A program made the translations under genes and the position numbers. The notes under the pieces were generated by a model, which was not told where the DNA came from, ran no database searches, and was given only the letters and a program-made list of their open reading frames with translations. A DNA stretch of 64,000 bases, from contig NZ_CP107945.1 in NCBI RefSeq assembly GCF_036057275.1, positions 2,232,001-2,296,000 of the forward strand, read 5' to 3'. The DNA is from Streptomyces sp. NBC_00390. Its GTDB lineage: Bacteria > Actinomycetota > Actinomycetes > Streptomycetales > Streptomycetaceae. Positions 16,206 to 24,007 of this stretch are shown piece by piece; the stretch's first letter is position 1, and the number at the start of each line of letters is the position of its first letter.

Positions 16206-17408
16206 CTACGAGCGTACTTCGAGGAGCGGGACGAGCTGCTCGAGAGGGGTCATCGAACCGTGCATCCCGACCATCGCCGACTCGTTGGGCTCGTTGACCG
16301 AGGCGGTGATCACCACGTCGTCGCAGGCCGCGGCGACGACATCGCCGATCCGCGCGTACACCCGCTCGTCGACACCGGGGCCGAACCAGCCGGCCGCGAT
16401 CGCCTCGTCGCGGCTCGCCACCCAGAACTGCTCGCCCAGCACCTCGCGCCACACCGTGAGCACATCGGACTCGGCGCCCGGGACGGCGTAGACATGGCGG
16501 GCACGGCCCTCGCCGCCCAGCAGGGCGACACCGGCACGAAGCTCCCAGTCCTCGTCGAAGTCGATGCGCGACTGCTCGTCGAACGGGATGTCGATCATGC
16601 CGTGGTCGGCGGTGACATACAGGGCGGCGCGGGGCGGCAGCTGCTCGGCGAGGCGCTGCACCATCCGGTCCACGTACATCAGCTGGCCGCGCCAGGCGTC
16701 GGAGTCCACGCCGAAGCGATGGCCCTTGCCGTCGACGTCGCTGTAGTACGTGTAGACGAGGGACCGGTCGCCGGCCGCCAGCTGCTCGGCGGCGAGGTCC
16801 ATGCGCTCCTCGCCCGAGAGCCGGCCGTGGAACGTGCCGCCGCTGAGTGCGACCTTGGTGAGCGGGGTGTGCTCGAACGTCGGGGACGTCACCTGCGCGG
16901 TGTGCACGCCTGCCGCGTCGGCGAGCTGGAAGACGGTGGGGTACGGCTGCCAGGCACGCGGCGAGGTCCACGGCTTCCAGCGCAGCTGGTTCATCAGCTC
17001 GCCGGTCTCGGGGTTGCGCGCGGTGTAACCGGGCAGGCCGTGCGCGCCTGGCGGCAGTCCGGTGCCGACGGAGGCCAGCGAGGTGGCGGTCGTGGCGGGG
17101 AAGCCGGCCGTGAGCGGGCGCCCGGTGCCGCCGCGGGACGTGCCGAGGAGCGAGGTCAGATAGGGGGCCTCGTCGGGATGGGCCTTGATCTGCTCCCAGC
17201 CGAGGCCGTCGATCAGGAAGACGCAGTTGCGGTCGGCGGGGATGAGCTCGGGCAGGCTCTGTATGAGCCCCGGCACCCCCTGTCCGGCGGCGAGCGTCGG
17301 CAGCAGATCGGCGAGGGAGCCGCTGCCGTACGCGGGGACGGGCGCGGTGTCGAGAGACAGTGGGACGGGTTCGTCCGGCCAGACGGCGGGCTGGGCAGGC
17401 TGGACCAT
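16206..17408 (-). CDS. Alkaline phosphatase superfamily protein (nucleotide pyrophosphatase/phosphodiesterase type)
   Basis: A 400-residue enzyme of the two-metal alkaline phosphatase superfamily. Visible metal and nucleophile elements are VFLIDGLGWEQI (Asp), the nucleophile loop GFPATTATSLASVGTGLPPGAHGLPGY, YSDVDGKGHRFG (Asp/His) and YVTADHGMIDI (Asp-His). It lacks an obvious signal peptide, so it may act in the cytoplasm. The second Asp/His set and the TATS nucleophile match NPP-like phosphodiesterases. It overlaps the upstream DUF5998 gene by one base (TGATG), giving a two-gene operon. Confidence 0.87.
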   Translation of the reverse strand: MVQPAQPAVWPDEPVPLSLDTAPVPAYGSGSLADLLPTLAAGQGVPGLIQSLPELIPADRNCVFLIDGLGWEQIKAHPDEAPYLTSLLGTSRGGTGRPLTAGFPATTATSLASVGTGLPPGAHGLPGYTARNPETGELMNQLRWKPWTSPRAWQPYPTVFQLADAAGVHTAQVTSPTFEHTPLTKVALSGGTFHGRLSGEERMDLAAEQLAAGDRSLVYTYYSDVDGKGHRFGVDSDAWRGQLMYVDRMVQRLAEQLPPRAALYVTADHGMIDIPFDEQSRIDFDEDWELRAGVALLGGEGRARHVYAVPGAESDVLTVWREVLGEQFWVASRDEAIAAGWFGPGVDERVYARIGDVVAAACDDVVITASVNEPNESAMVGMHGSMTPLEQLVPLLEVRS

Positions 17409-17992
17409 CAGCGTGTGGCTGCCGTGGCTTCGGAGAGCGCCTGGGCGAAGGCGAGCGTCTGGCGGACGGTGTCCGGGCCGTCGCCGGCCTCGCTGACGCG
17501 CAGGCTGAGGTCGTCGGCGGTGGAGTTGCCCGTGTAGCCGTGGTCGGCATCGCAGTTCGGGTCGCCGCAGGCGGCGGGCTCGAGGTCGATACGGGAGACG
17601 GCGCCCCAGCCGATGGTGAGGACGACCTCGCGCGGCAGGGTGCCGGGGGTGTACGACTCCGGGTTGGCGACGACCCGGCTGACCACGACGGACGAGATCC
17701 GGCCGAGCTTGACCGACTCGGTGGAGGTGGTGGCGTACGGCGTCGGGGAGCTGGAGTCGGCGGCCTGCTCGTCTGTGTGGCTGACGATGAAGCGGTTGGC
17801 GGTCAGGACGAGGACCGTGACATGGCGGCGCACTTCGTTGGCGTCGAAGGTGGTCTCCTGGTGCACCAGGTACGACGCGATCTGCTCGCCACCGACAGCG
17901 GCCTCCACCGCATCGGCCACGAGGGCCGGGTAGTAGCCGCTGCGCTCGATCGCCGCGCGCAGCCCCTGGGTCGTCGTACCGGTCTTCGCCAT
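17408..17992 (-). CDS. DUF5998 family protein
   Basis: A 194-residue conserved actinobacterial protein of unknown function (MAKTGTTTQGLRAAIERSGYYPALVADAVEAAV...). A soluble alpha/beta composition, with a C-terminal CGDPNCDADHGYTG segment whose two cysteines and Asp/His could bind metal. ATG 17992 was preferred over ATG 18001, because the latter lies right on the GTAGG ribosome-site-like sequence. It shares one base with the downstream phosphodiesterase gene, so the two products are made together; nothing more can be said of function. Confidence 0.8.
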   Translation of the reverse strand: MAKTGTTTQGLRAAIERSGYYPALVADAVEAAVGGEQIASYLVHQETTFDANEVRRHVTVLVLTANRFIVSHTDEQAADSSSPTPYATTSTESVKLGRISSVVVSRVVANPESYTPGTLPREVVLTIGWGAVSRIDLEPAACGDPNCDADHGYTGNSTADDLSLRVSEAGDGPDTVRQTLAFAQALSEATAATR

Positions 17993-18038
17993 GCGGTCCA
18001 TCCTACGGGGCCATGGGGACGGTGAGCGCTCAGTAGCC

Positions 18039-21000
18039 TCAGACGCTGGGGAGCCTGCGGGGACCCAGGTCGGTCCGGGCGGATGAGGGTGCGAGGCGTA
18101 CGGATGCGCCCAGCACGGAGAGGCCGCGCTGCGCGACGACGACCGGTTCAAGGCTGATGTCGACCACTTCAGGGTGATCGTCGACCAGCCGCGACACACG
18201 GAGCAGGAGCTCCTCCAGCGCGGCGGTGTCGGCCGGCGCGGAGCCGCGCCAGCCGAACAGGAGGGGCGCGGTACGGATGCTCCGGATCAGCTCGGCGGCG
18301 TCGCGGTCGGTGGCCGGGACGAGCCGGTGGGCGGTGTCACCGAGCAGCTCGGACGGCGCGCCGGCCAGTCCGAAGGAGAGCACGGCGCCGACGCCGGGGT
18401 CGATGGCGGCGCGCACGACGGTGTCCACACCGCGCGGAGCCATCGCCTGGACGACGGGCTGCAGCTCGGCGGGTTTACCGAGAGCATCGGTCAACTCGCG
18501 GTACGCCTGTCGCAGTTGTACCTCGTCGGCCAGATCCAGCCGCACACCGCCGAGGTCGGCACGGTGGCGCAGGTGCGGCGCGGTGGTCTTGAGGGCGACG
18601 GGATAGCCGAGCCGCTCGGCGGCCCGGACGGCGGCGTCGGGATCCGGCGCGGGGAGGGCGGTGCGGACGTGGATGCCGTAGCGGGCGAGCAGCTCGTGCG
18701 CGTCCGTGGCGTCGAGGGTGAACCCCCGGGGATCCCCGGGCCCCCCGAGTAGCCGCTCGATCCCTCCGGCTGCTCCTGCCTCGTCGATGTCGTCGTACTC
18801 GGGCACCTTGCCGGGCTCGGCGGCGTCGCGACGCCACTGTGCGTACCGGGCCGCTTCGGCGAGAGCCCGGACGGCGCGCTCGGCGGCCGGGTAGGCGGGA
18901 ATGCGGTTGCCGCCAGCCGGCCCGTCCGCGGCGGCACCCGCCGGCGACTGTGCGGCCCCGGGACCCGCTCCCCCGAACGGTCCCGTGCCGCCGGGAGCGG
19001 CGCTGCGGTCGTGCAGCGCCGACGCCGTGTGCGGCCCGCCCACGGCAGCGGATGCCGTACCGGCCGGGCCGCTGCCGGCGCGCAACGCGTCCGCGGCTTC
19101 GCCGTGCGGTGCCGTGAAACGCGGGCCCTGCCCGTCACTCACCGGTCCGGACGCCGGAGCCGCTCCTGCGGGGGCCTCGCCCCGGGAGCCGATGGTGCCG
19201 CCGGGGGCCGCGGCGTCGGCGCCCTGCGATGACGCACCGGCCCGGCCGGGCGCCGGAGCCGCGCCACCGGAGGCCGCAATCCGCGCGCCGGTGCTGCCGC
19301 CGGAGGCCGCGGCATCCGCCGAGGCCGTGCCGGGCGCACCGGCTTCGACGCGCGCCGCGCCGACCGGGTGTGGGCCGACGGGTGCGGTTCCCGCGCCGGG
19401 ACGGGGTTGCTCCGGCTCCTTGAGCCGCGGGCTCGTCCCCCCGGGGCGGGCCCCGCTCGTGCCGGTCGCCGCCGAGAGCGCCTCCGCCAGGCCGCCCAGC
19501 TCCACGTGCACCACCGCCACCGGCTTCGCCGGAGACGTGGCCGCCGCCGCACGCAGGGCCTCCGCCAGGACTTCGCCGTCGCCCGATTCGGTGACCCCGT
19601 TCTCACCCACCCAGGGGATCGCGGTGACCACCACGGCATCGCATGCGTCGTCGTGCAGCGCCTGAACGAGCGCGGCGCGGAAGTCCGCGGGTGTCGCCGC
19701 CGTTGTGAGGTCGAGCGGCCGGAGCGGACGCAGGCCCTCTGTCAGACACGCGTCGTACGTGAGCAGTCCAAGGGACTCGGAGTTGCCGAGGATGGCCACC
19801 CGCGGCCCCTTCGGCAGCGGCTGCCCGGCCAGCAGCAGCCCCGCGTCGACGAGTTCGGTGACCGTATCGACCCGGATCACGCCCGCCTGACGCAGCAGCG
19901 CCCCGACCGTCGCGTCGGGGATCCGGGTCACGGGCACGGCGTGCCCAGGGGGCGTGGCACCGCTGTGGCGGGCTCCCTTGACGACGACGACCGGCTTCAC
20001 CGCCGCCGTACGCCGGGCGAGCCGGGTGAACTTGCGCGGGTTGCCGAGGGACTCGAGGTACATCAGGACCACGTCCGTGCCGGGGTCCTCGTACCAGTAC
20101 TGCAGGAAGTCGTTGCCGGACACGTCCGCCCGGTTGCCGGACGAGATGAAGGCCGACAGCCCCGCGCCGCGCCGGTGCAGCCCGGACAGCAGGGCGATGC
20201 CGATCGCCCCGGACTGGGTGAACAGGCCGATACGGCCGGGCACCGGTGCCTCGGGGGCGAGCGAGGCGTTGAGCCGTACCGCATCCGCGGTACTGATGAT
20301 CCCGAACGAGTTGGGGCCGATGATGCGCATCCCGTACGAACGGGCCTGGCGCACCAGCTCGCGCTGGCGTTCCCGGCCGGCCGCGCCGCTCTCGGCGTAC
20401 CCGGCGGTCAGGACGACCAGTCCCTGGACACCGTGCTCTCCACAGTCGGCGACCACCTCCGGCACGCGTTCGGCGGGAACGGCGACGATCGCGAGGTCGA
20501 CCGGCTCGCCGATCTCCGCGACCCGACGCACTGCGGGGACGCCGTCGATCTCGGTCCGGTCATCGGGGAAGGCGCGGTTCACTGCGTAGGTACGCCCGGT
20601 GTACCCCCCGCCGAGGAGGTTGCGCAGCGCGGTGCGGCCCACGCCACCGGGCGCGCGGCCCACTCCGACCACGGCGACCGAGCCGGGTGCGAGGAGGCGC
20701 TGTACCGAGCGGGCCTCGGCGCGCTGCTCCCTGCCGCGCTGGACGGCGAGGGACCTGGCGGTCGGTTCGAGGTCGAGGGTCAGATGGACCGAGCCGTCCT
20801 CGAAGCTGCGCTTCTGGGTGTAGCCGGCGTCCGTGAACACCTTGATCATCTTGTTGTTGGCGGGCAGCACCTCGGCCGCGAACCGCCTGATGCCGCGCTC
20901 CCTGGCGACCGCCGCGATGTGTTCCAGCAGCGCGGACGCCACACCCCGGCCCTGATGGGCGTCCTGGACCAGGAAGGCGACCTCGGCCTCGTCGGCAGGC

Positions 21001-21317
21001 GCACTGGCAGGGCGGCCCTGCGCGTTGATCCGGTCGAAGCGGACGGTCGCGATGAACTCGCCACCGACCGTGACCGCGAGCCCCACCCGGTCCACGTAGT
21101 CGTGGTGGGTGAACCGGTGGACGTCCTTGGCGGACAGGCGGGGGTAGGGCGCGAAGAACCGGTAGTACTTCGACTCGTCGGAGACCTGCTCGTAGAAGCT
21201 GACCAGACGGTCGGCGTCCTCGGTGGTGATGGGCCTGATGCGCGCGGTGCCGCCGTCGCGCAGCACCACGTCCGCTTCCCAGTGATCGGGGTAAGCGTGC
21301 TCCGACGAGGTCTGCAT
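18039..21317 (-). CDS. Fused GNAT acetyltransferase / acyl-CoA ligase (NDP-forming)-like protein
   Basis: A 1092-residue fusion. Residues ~10-170 are a GNAT domain (ARIRPITTEDADRLV; acetyl-CoA loop VQDAHQGRGVASALL). From ~190 to 610 come CoA-binding and ligase-CoA domains (SVAVVGVGRAPGGVGR, IGPNSFGI, LFTQSGAIGIALLSG, ISSGNRADVSGNDFL). The ATP-grasp-like domain is ~860-1080 (YPVALKTTAPHLRHRADLGGV). Similar fusions act as protein lysine acetyltransferases tuned by a ligand-binding ligase half. The usual phospho-histidine motif (SHTGAL) is replaced by PPGHAVPVTR, so ligase activity is doubtful. A ~190-residue Ala/Gly/Pro linker (about 615-805) separates the ligase and ATP-grasp parts. The start MQTSSEHAYPDHWEAD is at 21317. 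Confidence 0.87.
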   Translation of the reverse strand: MQTSSEHAYPDHWEADVVLRDGGTARIRPITTEDADRLVSFYEQVSDESKYYRFFAPYPRLSAKDVHRFTHHDYVDRVGLAVTVGGEFIATVRFDRINAQGRPASAPADEAEVAFLVQDAHQGRGVASALLEHIAAVARERGIRRFAAEVLPANNKMIKVFTDAGYTQKRSFEDGSVHLTLDLEPTARSLAVQRGREQRAEARSVQRLLAPGSVAVVGVGRAPGGVGRTALRNLLGGGYTGRTYAVNRAFPDDRTEIDGVPAVRRVAEIGEPVDLAIVAVPAERVPEVVADCGEHGVQGLVVLTAGYAESGAAGRERQRELVRQARSYGMRIIGPNSFGIISTADAVRLNASLAPEAPVPGRIGLFTQSGAIGIALLSGLHRRGAGLSAFISSGNRADVSGNDFLQYWYEDPGTDVVLMYLESLGNPRKFTRLARRTAAVKPVVVVKGARHSGATPPGHAVPVTRIPDATVGALLRQAGVIRVDTVTELVDAGLLLAGQPLPKGPRVAILGNSESLGLLTYDACLTEGLRPLRPLDLTTAATPADFRAALVQALHDDACDAVVVTAIPWVGENGVTESGDGEVLAEALRAAAATSPAKPVAVVHVELGGLAEALSAATGTSGARPGGTSPRLKEPEQPRPGAGTAPVGPHPVGAARVEAGAPGTASADAAASGGSTGARIAASGGAAPAPGRAGASSQGADAAAPGGTIGSRGEAPAGAAPASGPVSDGQGPRFTAPHGEAADALRAGSGPAGTASAAVGGPHTASALHDRSAAPGGTGPFGGAGPGAAQSPAGAAADGPAGGNRIPAYPAAERAVRALAEAARYAQWRRDAAEPGKVPEYDDIDEAGAAGGIERLLGGPGDPRGFTLDATDAHELLARYGIHVRTALPAPDPDAAVRAAERLGYPVALKTTAPHLRHRADLGGVRLDLADEVQLRQAYRELTDALGKPAELQPVVQAMAPRGVDTVVRAAIDPGVGAVLSFGLAGAPSELLGDTAHRLVPATDRDAAELIRSIRTAPLLFGWRGSAPADTAALEELLLRVSRLVDDHPEVVDISLEPVVVAQRGLSVLGASVRLAPSSARTDLGPRRLPSV

Positions 21318-21445
21318 GGGGCCAGCGTACGGCCCGCCCCACGGGTCGCGGAGGCTGTTGCCGACGGGCAGGCTGGACAGCGCCGATCGGCGGCCTCGCA
21401 CCGGCCCGCCCACCGGCGCGAGGAGCACGCCACCTCCCGTGAGAG

Positions 21446-21461
21446 ACTGGTCTAGACAACC
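21446..21461 (+). promoter_or_regulatory. DasR-type operator (dre) upstream of ptsH
   Basis: ACTGGTCTAGACAACC matches 13-14 of 16 positions of the DasR responsive element ACTGGTCTAGACCACT (from memory). It lies 24 bp before the ptsH ATG. DasR represses pts and chitin genes and is released by glucosamine-6-phosphate; ptsH is a known target in S. coelicolor. Confidence 0.82.
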
Positions 21462-21484
21462 CCGAAGACTTGAAGGGCAACACC

Positions 21485-21766
21485 ATGGCTGAGCGCCGCG
21501 TCACTGTCGGCTGGGCCGAGGGCCTTCACGCCCGCCCCGCGTCCATCTTCGTCCGTGCCACCACGGCCTCCGGCGTCCCCGTGACGATCGCGAAGGCCGA
21601 CGGCACTCCGGTCAACGCCGCGTCCATGCTCGCCGTCCTGGGTCTCGGCGCACAGGGCGGCGAAGAGATCGTGCTCGCCTCGGAGGCCGAGGGTGCCGAA
21701 GCCGCCCTGGACCGTCTGGCCAAGCTGGTGGCCGAGGGCCTCGAGGAACTCCCCGAGACCGTCTGA
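21485..21766 (+). CDS. ptsH: Phosphocarrier protein HPr
   Basis: HPr passes phosphate from enzyme I to the IIA components of the sugar phosphotransferase system in the cytoplasm. The 93-residue protein has the active-site histidine at residue 15 in GLHARPAS and a serine at position 47 in NAASMLAVLGLGA, equivalent to the regulatory Ser46. The leader holds a dre operator 24 bp upstream, so DasR control by the N-acetylglucosamine route is expected. A hairpin terminator follows 39 bp after the stop. It is a single-gene unit, as in other streptomycetes where ptsI and crr are elsewhere. Confidence 0.96.
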   Translation: MAERRVTVGWAEGLHARPASIFVRATTASGVPVTIAKADGTPVNAASMLAVLGLGAQGGEEIVLASEAEGAEAALDRLAKLVAEGLEELPETV

Positions 21767-21804
21767 CGCGTTCGGCCGCGCAACCGGGCGGTCGAATTCA
21801 TGGC

Positions 21805-21842
21805 GAAGCCGCGGCATCCCGAATCAGGGACACCGCGGCTTC
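21805..21842 (+). terminator. Terminator after ptsH
   Basis: 10-bp stem GAAGCCGCGG / CCGCGGCTTC, 18-nt loop, followed by ACTCTTTCCC. Confidence 0.75.
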
Positions 21843-21938
21843 ACTCTTTCCCCCGGCCTTTTGAATGCCGCACGGAATTCGGGCAGCATAAATAGGCCCG
21901 CTGCACGACATTACACATCTTTGTATACGGCGCTCGTG

Positions 21939-22616
21939 TTAATGACGGACGCTCGTGGTGTTTACGGCATGTTGCGAAGTCCTCACCCACTCGGGACGGC
22001 GCAGCCGGTGCGCCACCGCGGCCCGCTCCGCGTGCAGGGCGGTCAGAGTCCTGGCCCGCTCCACGTCCCCGCGCGCCACGGCGTCCACGATCGCGCCGTG
22101 CTCGGCCCAGGATTCGACGGGCTTGGCGGGCTGCTCCACGGTGTACATCCACGCGATCTTGTGGCGCAGCTGGGTGAGCAGGGCGGTCAGCCCCGGGCTG
22201 CCGCAGGCCTGGGCGAGCGTCTCGTGGAACCAGCTGCCGAGCGAACGCAGATCCTCGCCCTCACCGCGACGCGCCCGCTCCTGCCCCAGCCTGACCAGGC
22301 CGCGGAGCACCTTGAGGTGTGCCTCGGTGCGCCGCTGCGCCGCCCGTGCCGCCCCCAGGGGCTCCAGCAGCAGCCGGATCTCCAGGAGGTCGGCCGCCTC
22401 CTGCTCGGTGGGTTCGGCGACATGGGCGCCGGCGTGCCGGCGGCTGACGACGAAGCCCTCGGACTCCAGGGTGCGCAGGGCCTCGCGGACCGGGACCCGG
22501 GAGACCCCGTAGCGGCGGGCGAGCTGTTCCTCGGTCAGTCTGCTGCCGCGCTCGAACACACCGGAGACGATGTCGTCGCGGATCGCCGTGCATACCGAGT
22601 GCGCGGGAATGCGCAT
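21939..22616 (-). CDS. GntR family transcriptional regulator (FadR/FCD subfamily)
   Basis: A 225-residue regulator. The N-terminal winged helix-turn-helix reads GVFERGSRLTEEQLARRYGV, then SRVPVREALRTLESEGFV. A C-terminal all-helical FCD effector domain follows, with the metal-ligand residues E76/H-type (LLEIRLLLEPL; SWFHETLAQACGSP; MYTVEQ). FCD proteins usually repress sugar-acid or amino-acid catabolism and are released by the substrate. The immediate neighbours are ptsH and a peptidase gene with its own riboswitch, so no target operon is obvious. AT-rich ends of the gene (TTAATTCGCGC upstream) suggest its own promoter around 22640-22740. Confidence 0.88.
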   Translation of the reverse strand: MRIPAHSVCTAIRDDIVSGVFERGSRLTEEQLARRYGVSRVPVREALRTLESEGFVVSRRHAGAHVAEPTEQEAADLLEIRLLLEPLGAARAAQRRTEAHLKVLRGLVRLGQERARRGEGEDLRSLGSWFHETLAQACGSPGLTALLTQLRHKIAWMYTVEQPAKPVESWAEHGAIVDAVARGDVERARTLTALHAERAAVAHRLRRPEWVRTSQHAVNTTSVRH

Positions 22617-22764
22617 GACCGAACCTCCGCTTTAATTCGCGCGAAACGCTGCCGACGGTGTGCGTTCCCACCCCTGTTCCTGGCCGTGACTCTATTGCAA
22701 TCGGCGTGATTTTCCGATGGCAGACCGAAATTCATGGATATCTTTTGGCCAGTACAAGTAACGC

Positions 22765-22795
22765 CGAAGGCCCTGGCGGCGGGCCAGGGCCTTCG
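22765..22795 (-). terminator. Terminator after the M23 peptidase gene
   Basis: A perfect 13-bp stem CGAAGGCCCTGGC / GCCAGGGCCTTCG with a 5-nt loop, 37 bp beyond the peptidase stop codon. Confidence 0.8.
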
Positions 22796-22831
22796 ATGTG
22801 GTGCGGGGGTCGGTTGCGGGCGGCGCGGGCC

Positions 22832-23602
22832 TCAGACCGTGACGCCGCGGGCGCGCAGGTACGCGAGCGGGTTGATGTCGGAGCCGTAGTCCGCGGTGGT
22901 CCGGGCCTCGAAGTGGAGGTGCGGGCCTGTGGAGTTGCCGGTGGAGCCCGCCCGACCGATCTGCTGGCCGGGGATGACCCGCTGGCCGACCGAGACGCCG
23001 ATGGACGAGAGGTGACCGTACTGGGTGTACGTGCCGTCGTTCATCCGGATCACGACGTTGTTGCCGTACGCACCGCCCCAGCCCGCCTCGACGACCGTGC
23101 CGGAGCCGACGGCCACGACCGAGGTGCCGGAGGCGGCATGGAAGTCGATGCCGGTGTGGCTGCCGGAGGACCACTGCGCACCGCCGGCCTGGTAGGCGGT
23201 GGAGACGTAGGAGCCGGCGACGGGCAGCTGGAAGGAGTTGAGGCGACGGCGCTCGGCCTCACGGGCGGCGCGCTCCTTGGCCTCGCGGGCGGCCTTGACG
23301 CGGGCCTCGGCCTTGCGCTTGGCCTCGGCCGCGGCCTTGGCCTGGGCGGCGGCCCTGGCGGCCTCCTCCTTCTGCGCGGCAGCCTGGTCGGCGACCTCGT
23401 CGGCGACGGTGTCCACCGCCACGACCTGCGTCAGGCCGGTGTCCTCGGGCGAGGGGGCTTCGGCGTCGGCAGCGAGGGCCGGAGAGGCGAGGGTTCCGAT
23501 GACGCCGGTGGTGGCGAGGGTCGCGACGGTGGCCATACCCGCGCTGCGACGCGCCAGCCGGCTCGGACCACGATGTTTCCCGGTGGCACGGGTGAACGCC
23601 AT
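22832..23602 (-). CDS. Secreted M23 family metallopeptidase (LytM-type cell-wall hydrolase)
   Basis: A 256-residue exported protein expected to cut peptidoglycan cross-bridges. A signal sequence occupies about residues 1-44 (basic start, hydrophobic core ATLATTGVIGTLAS, AxA site PALA). A charged Ala/Glu/Lys coiled-coil (about 75-120) precedes the LytM domain, which has the zinc ligands in SHTGIDFH and GPHLHFEA. The start ATG at 23602 has AAGGAAAGGA upstream, at the 3' end of a ydaO riboswitch. Streptomyces cell-wall hydrolases under ydaO control act in spore germination and hyphal remodelling. It is a single-gene unit with a terminator at 22765. Confidence 0.92.
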   Translation of the reverse strand: MAFTRATGKHRGPSRLARRSAGMATVATLATTGVIGTLASPALAADAEAPSPEDTGLTQVVAVDTVADEVADQAAAQKEEAARAAAQAKAAAEAKRKAEARVKAAREAKERAAREAERRRLNSFQLPVAGSYVSTAYQAGGAQWSSGSHTGIDFHAASGTSVVAVGSGTVVEAGWGGAYGNNVVIRMNDGTYTQYGHLSSIGVSVGQRVIPGQQIGRAGSTGNSTGPHLHFEARTTADYGSDINPLAYLRARGVTV

Positions 23603-23619
23603 GAAGAGGCTGGTCCTTT

Positions 23620-23790
23620 CCTTCCTTCTCGCCTACCGGGTTAGCTGACGGGTTCGGAGCAGGAAGGTCTCCTACGGGCACCTCCGCACGGGGTGTGAAG
23701 GCGACCGATTCACCCCAGGGACTGAGTGGGTCCCCGGCTCCCCAGGCTCGCGCCTGACGGGGACTCGGCGATGACTGTCCGTGCCGCGGA
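23620..23790 (-). promoter_or_regulatory. ydaO-yuaA (cyclic di-AMP) riboswitch
   Basis: On the minus strand the leader contains the diagnostic blocks of the ydaO motif in order: CUGGGGUGAAUCGG, a central GGAGACCUUCCUGCUCC, CCGAACCCGUCAGCUAACC, and the 3' CGGUAGGCGAGAAGGAAGG just before the ribosome site. Family members in actinobacteria sit upstream of cell-wall hydrolase genes, and c-di-AMP binding turns expression off. The 5' boundary is approximate; the sequence up to 23825 might also belong to the aptamer. Confidence 0.85.
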
Positions 23791-23921
23791 TGCGGCGGGC
23801 TACGGCGAACAGCCGGATTGACGCTAGGCCGATCTTCATCCGATCGCCAAAAATTCAGCACCTTTTGTAGCGCACGCCACAGGGCATAGCCCCAACTGCC
23901 GCATGAAAACGGACAAAAGAC

Positions 23922-23955
23922 GGAACCCCGGCATCACACCTGAAGCCGGGGTTCC
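23922..23955 (-). terminator. Terminator after the M16 peptidase operon
   Basis: A perfect 11-bp stem GGAACCCCGGC / GCCGGGGTTCC with a 12-nt loop, 52 bp beyond the M16 stop codon. Confidence 0.8.
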
Positions 23956-24007
23956 ACTTGTCGGTTTTGAGTTGTATGTCTGCTGCGCCGGTCGTCCCGC
24001 GGCTCAA

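Larger units (their letters stand above)
23603..24007. other. 405-bp intergenic region holding the riboswitch and a terminator
   Basis: No protein gene. The left two-thirds is the ydaO leader. The right end carries the M16 operon terminator (23922-23955), with an AT-rich block (23840-23920) between them that must contain the peptidase promoter. Confidence 0.7.

Noticed and set aside
19368..21455. 695-codon open frame on the plus strand opposite the GNAT/ligase gene.
   Set aside because: It is a shadow of the real minus-strand frame, which shows full GNAT and ligase motifs; the plus-strand product has no recognisable segment.
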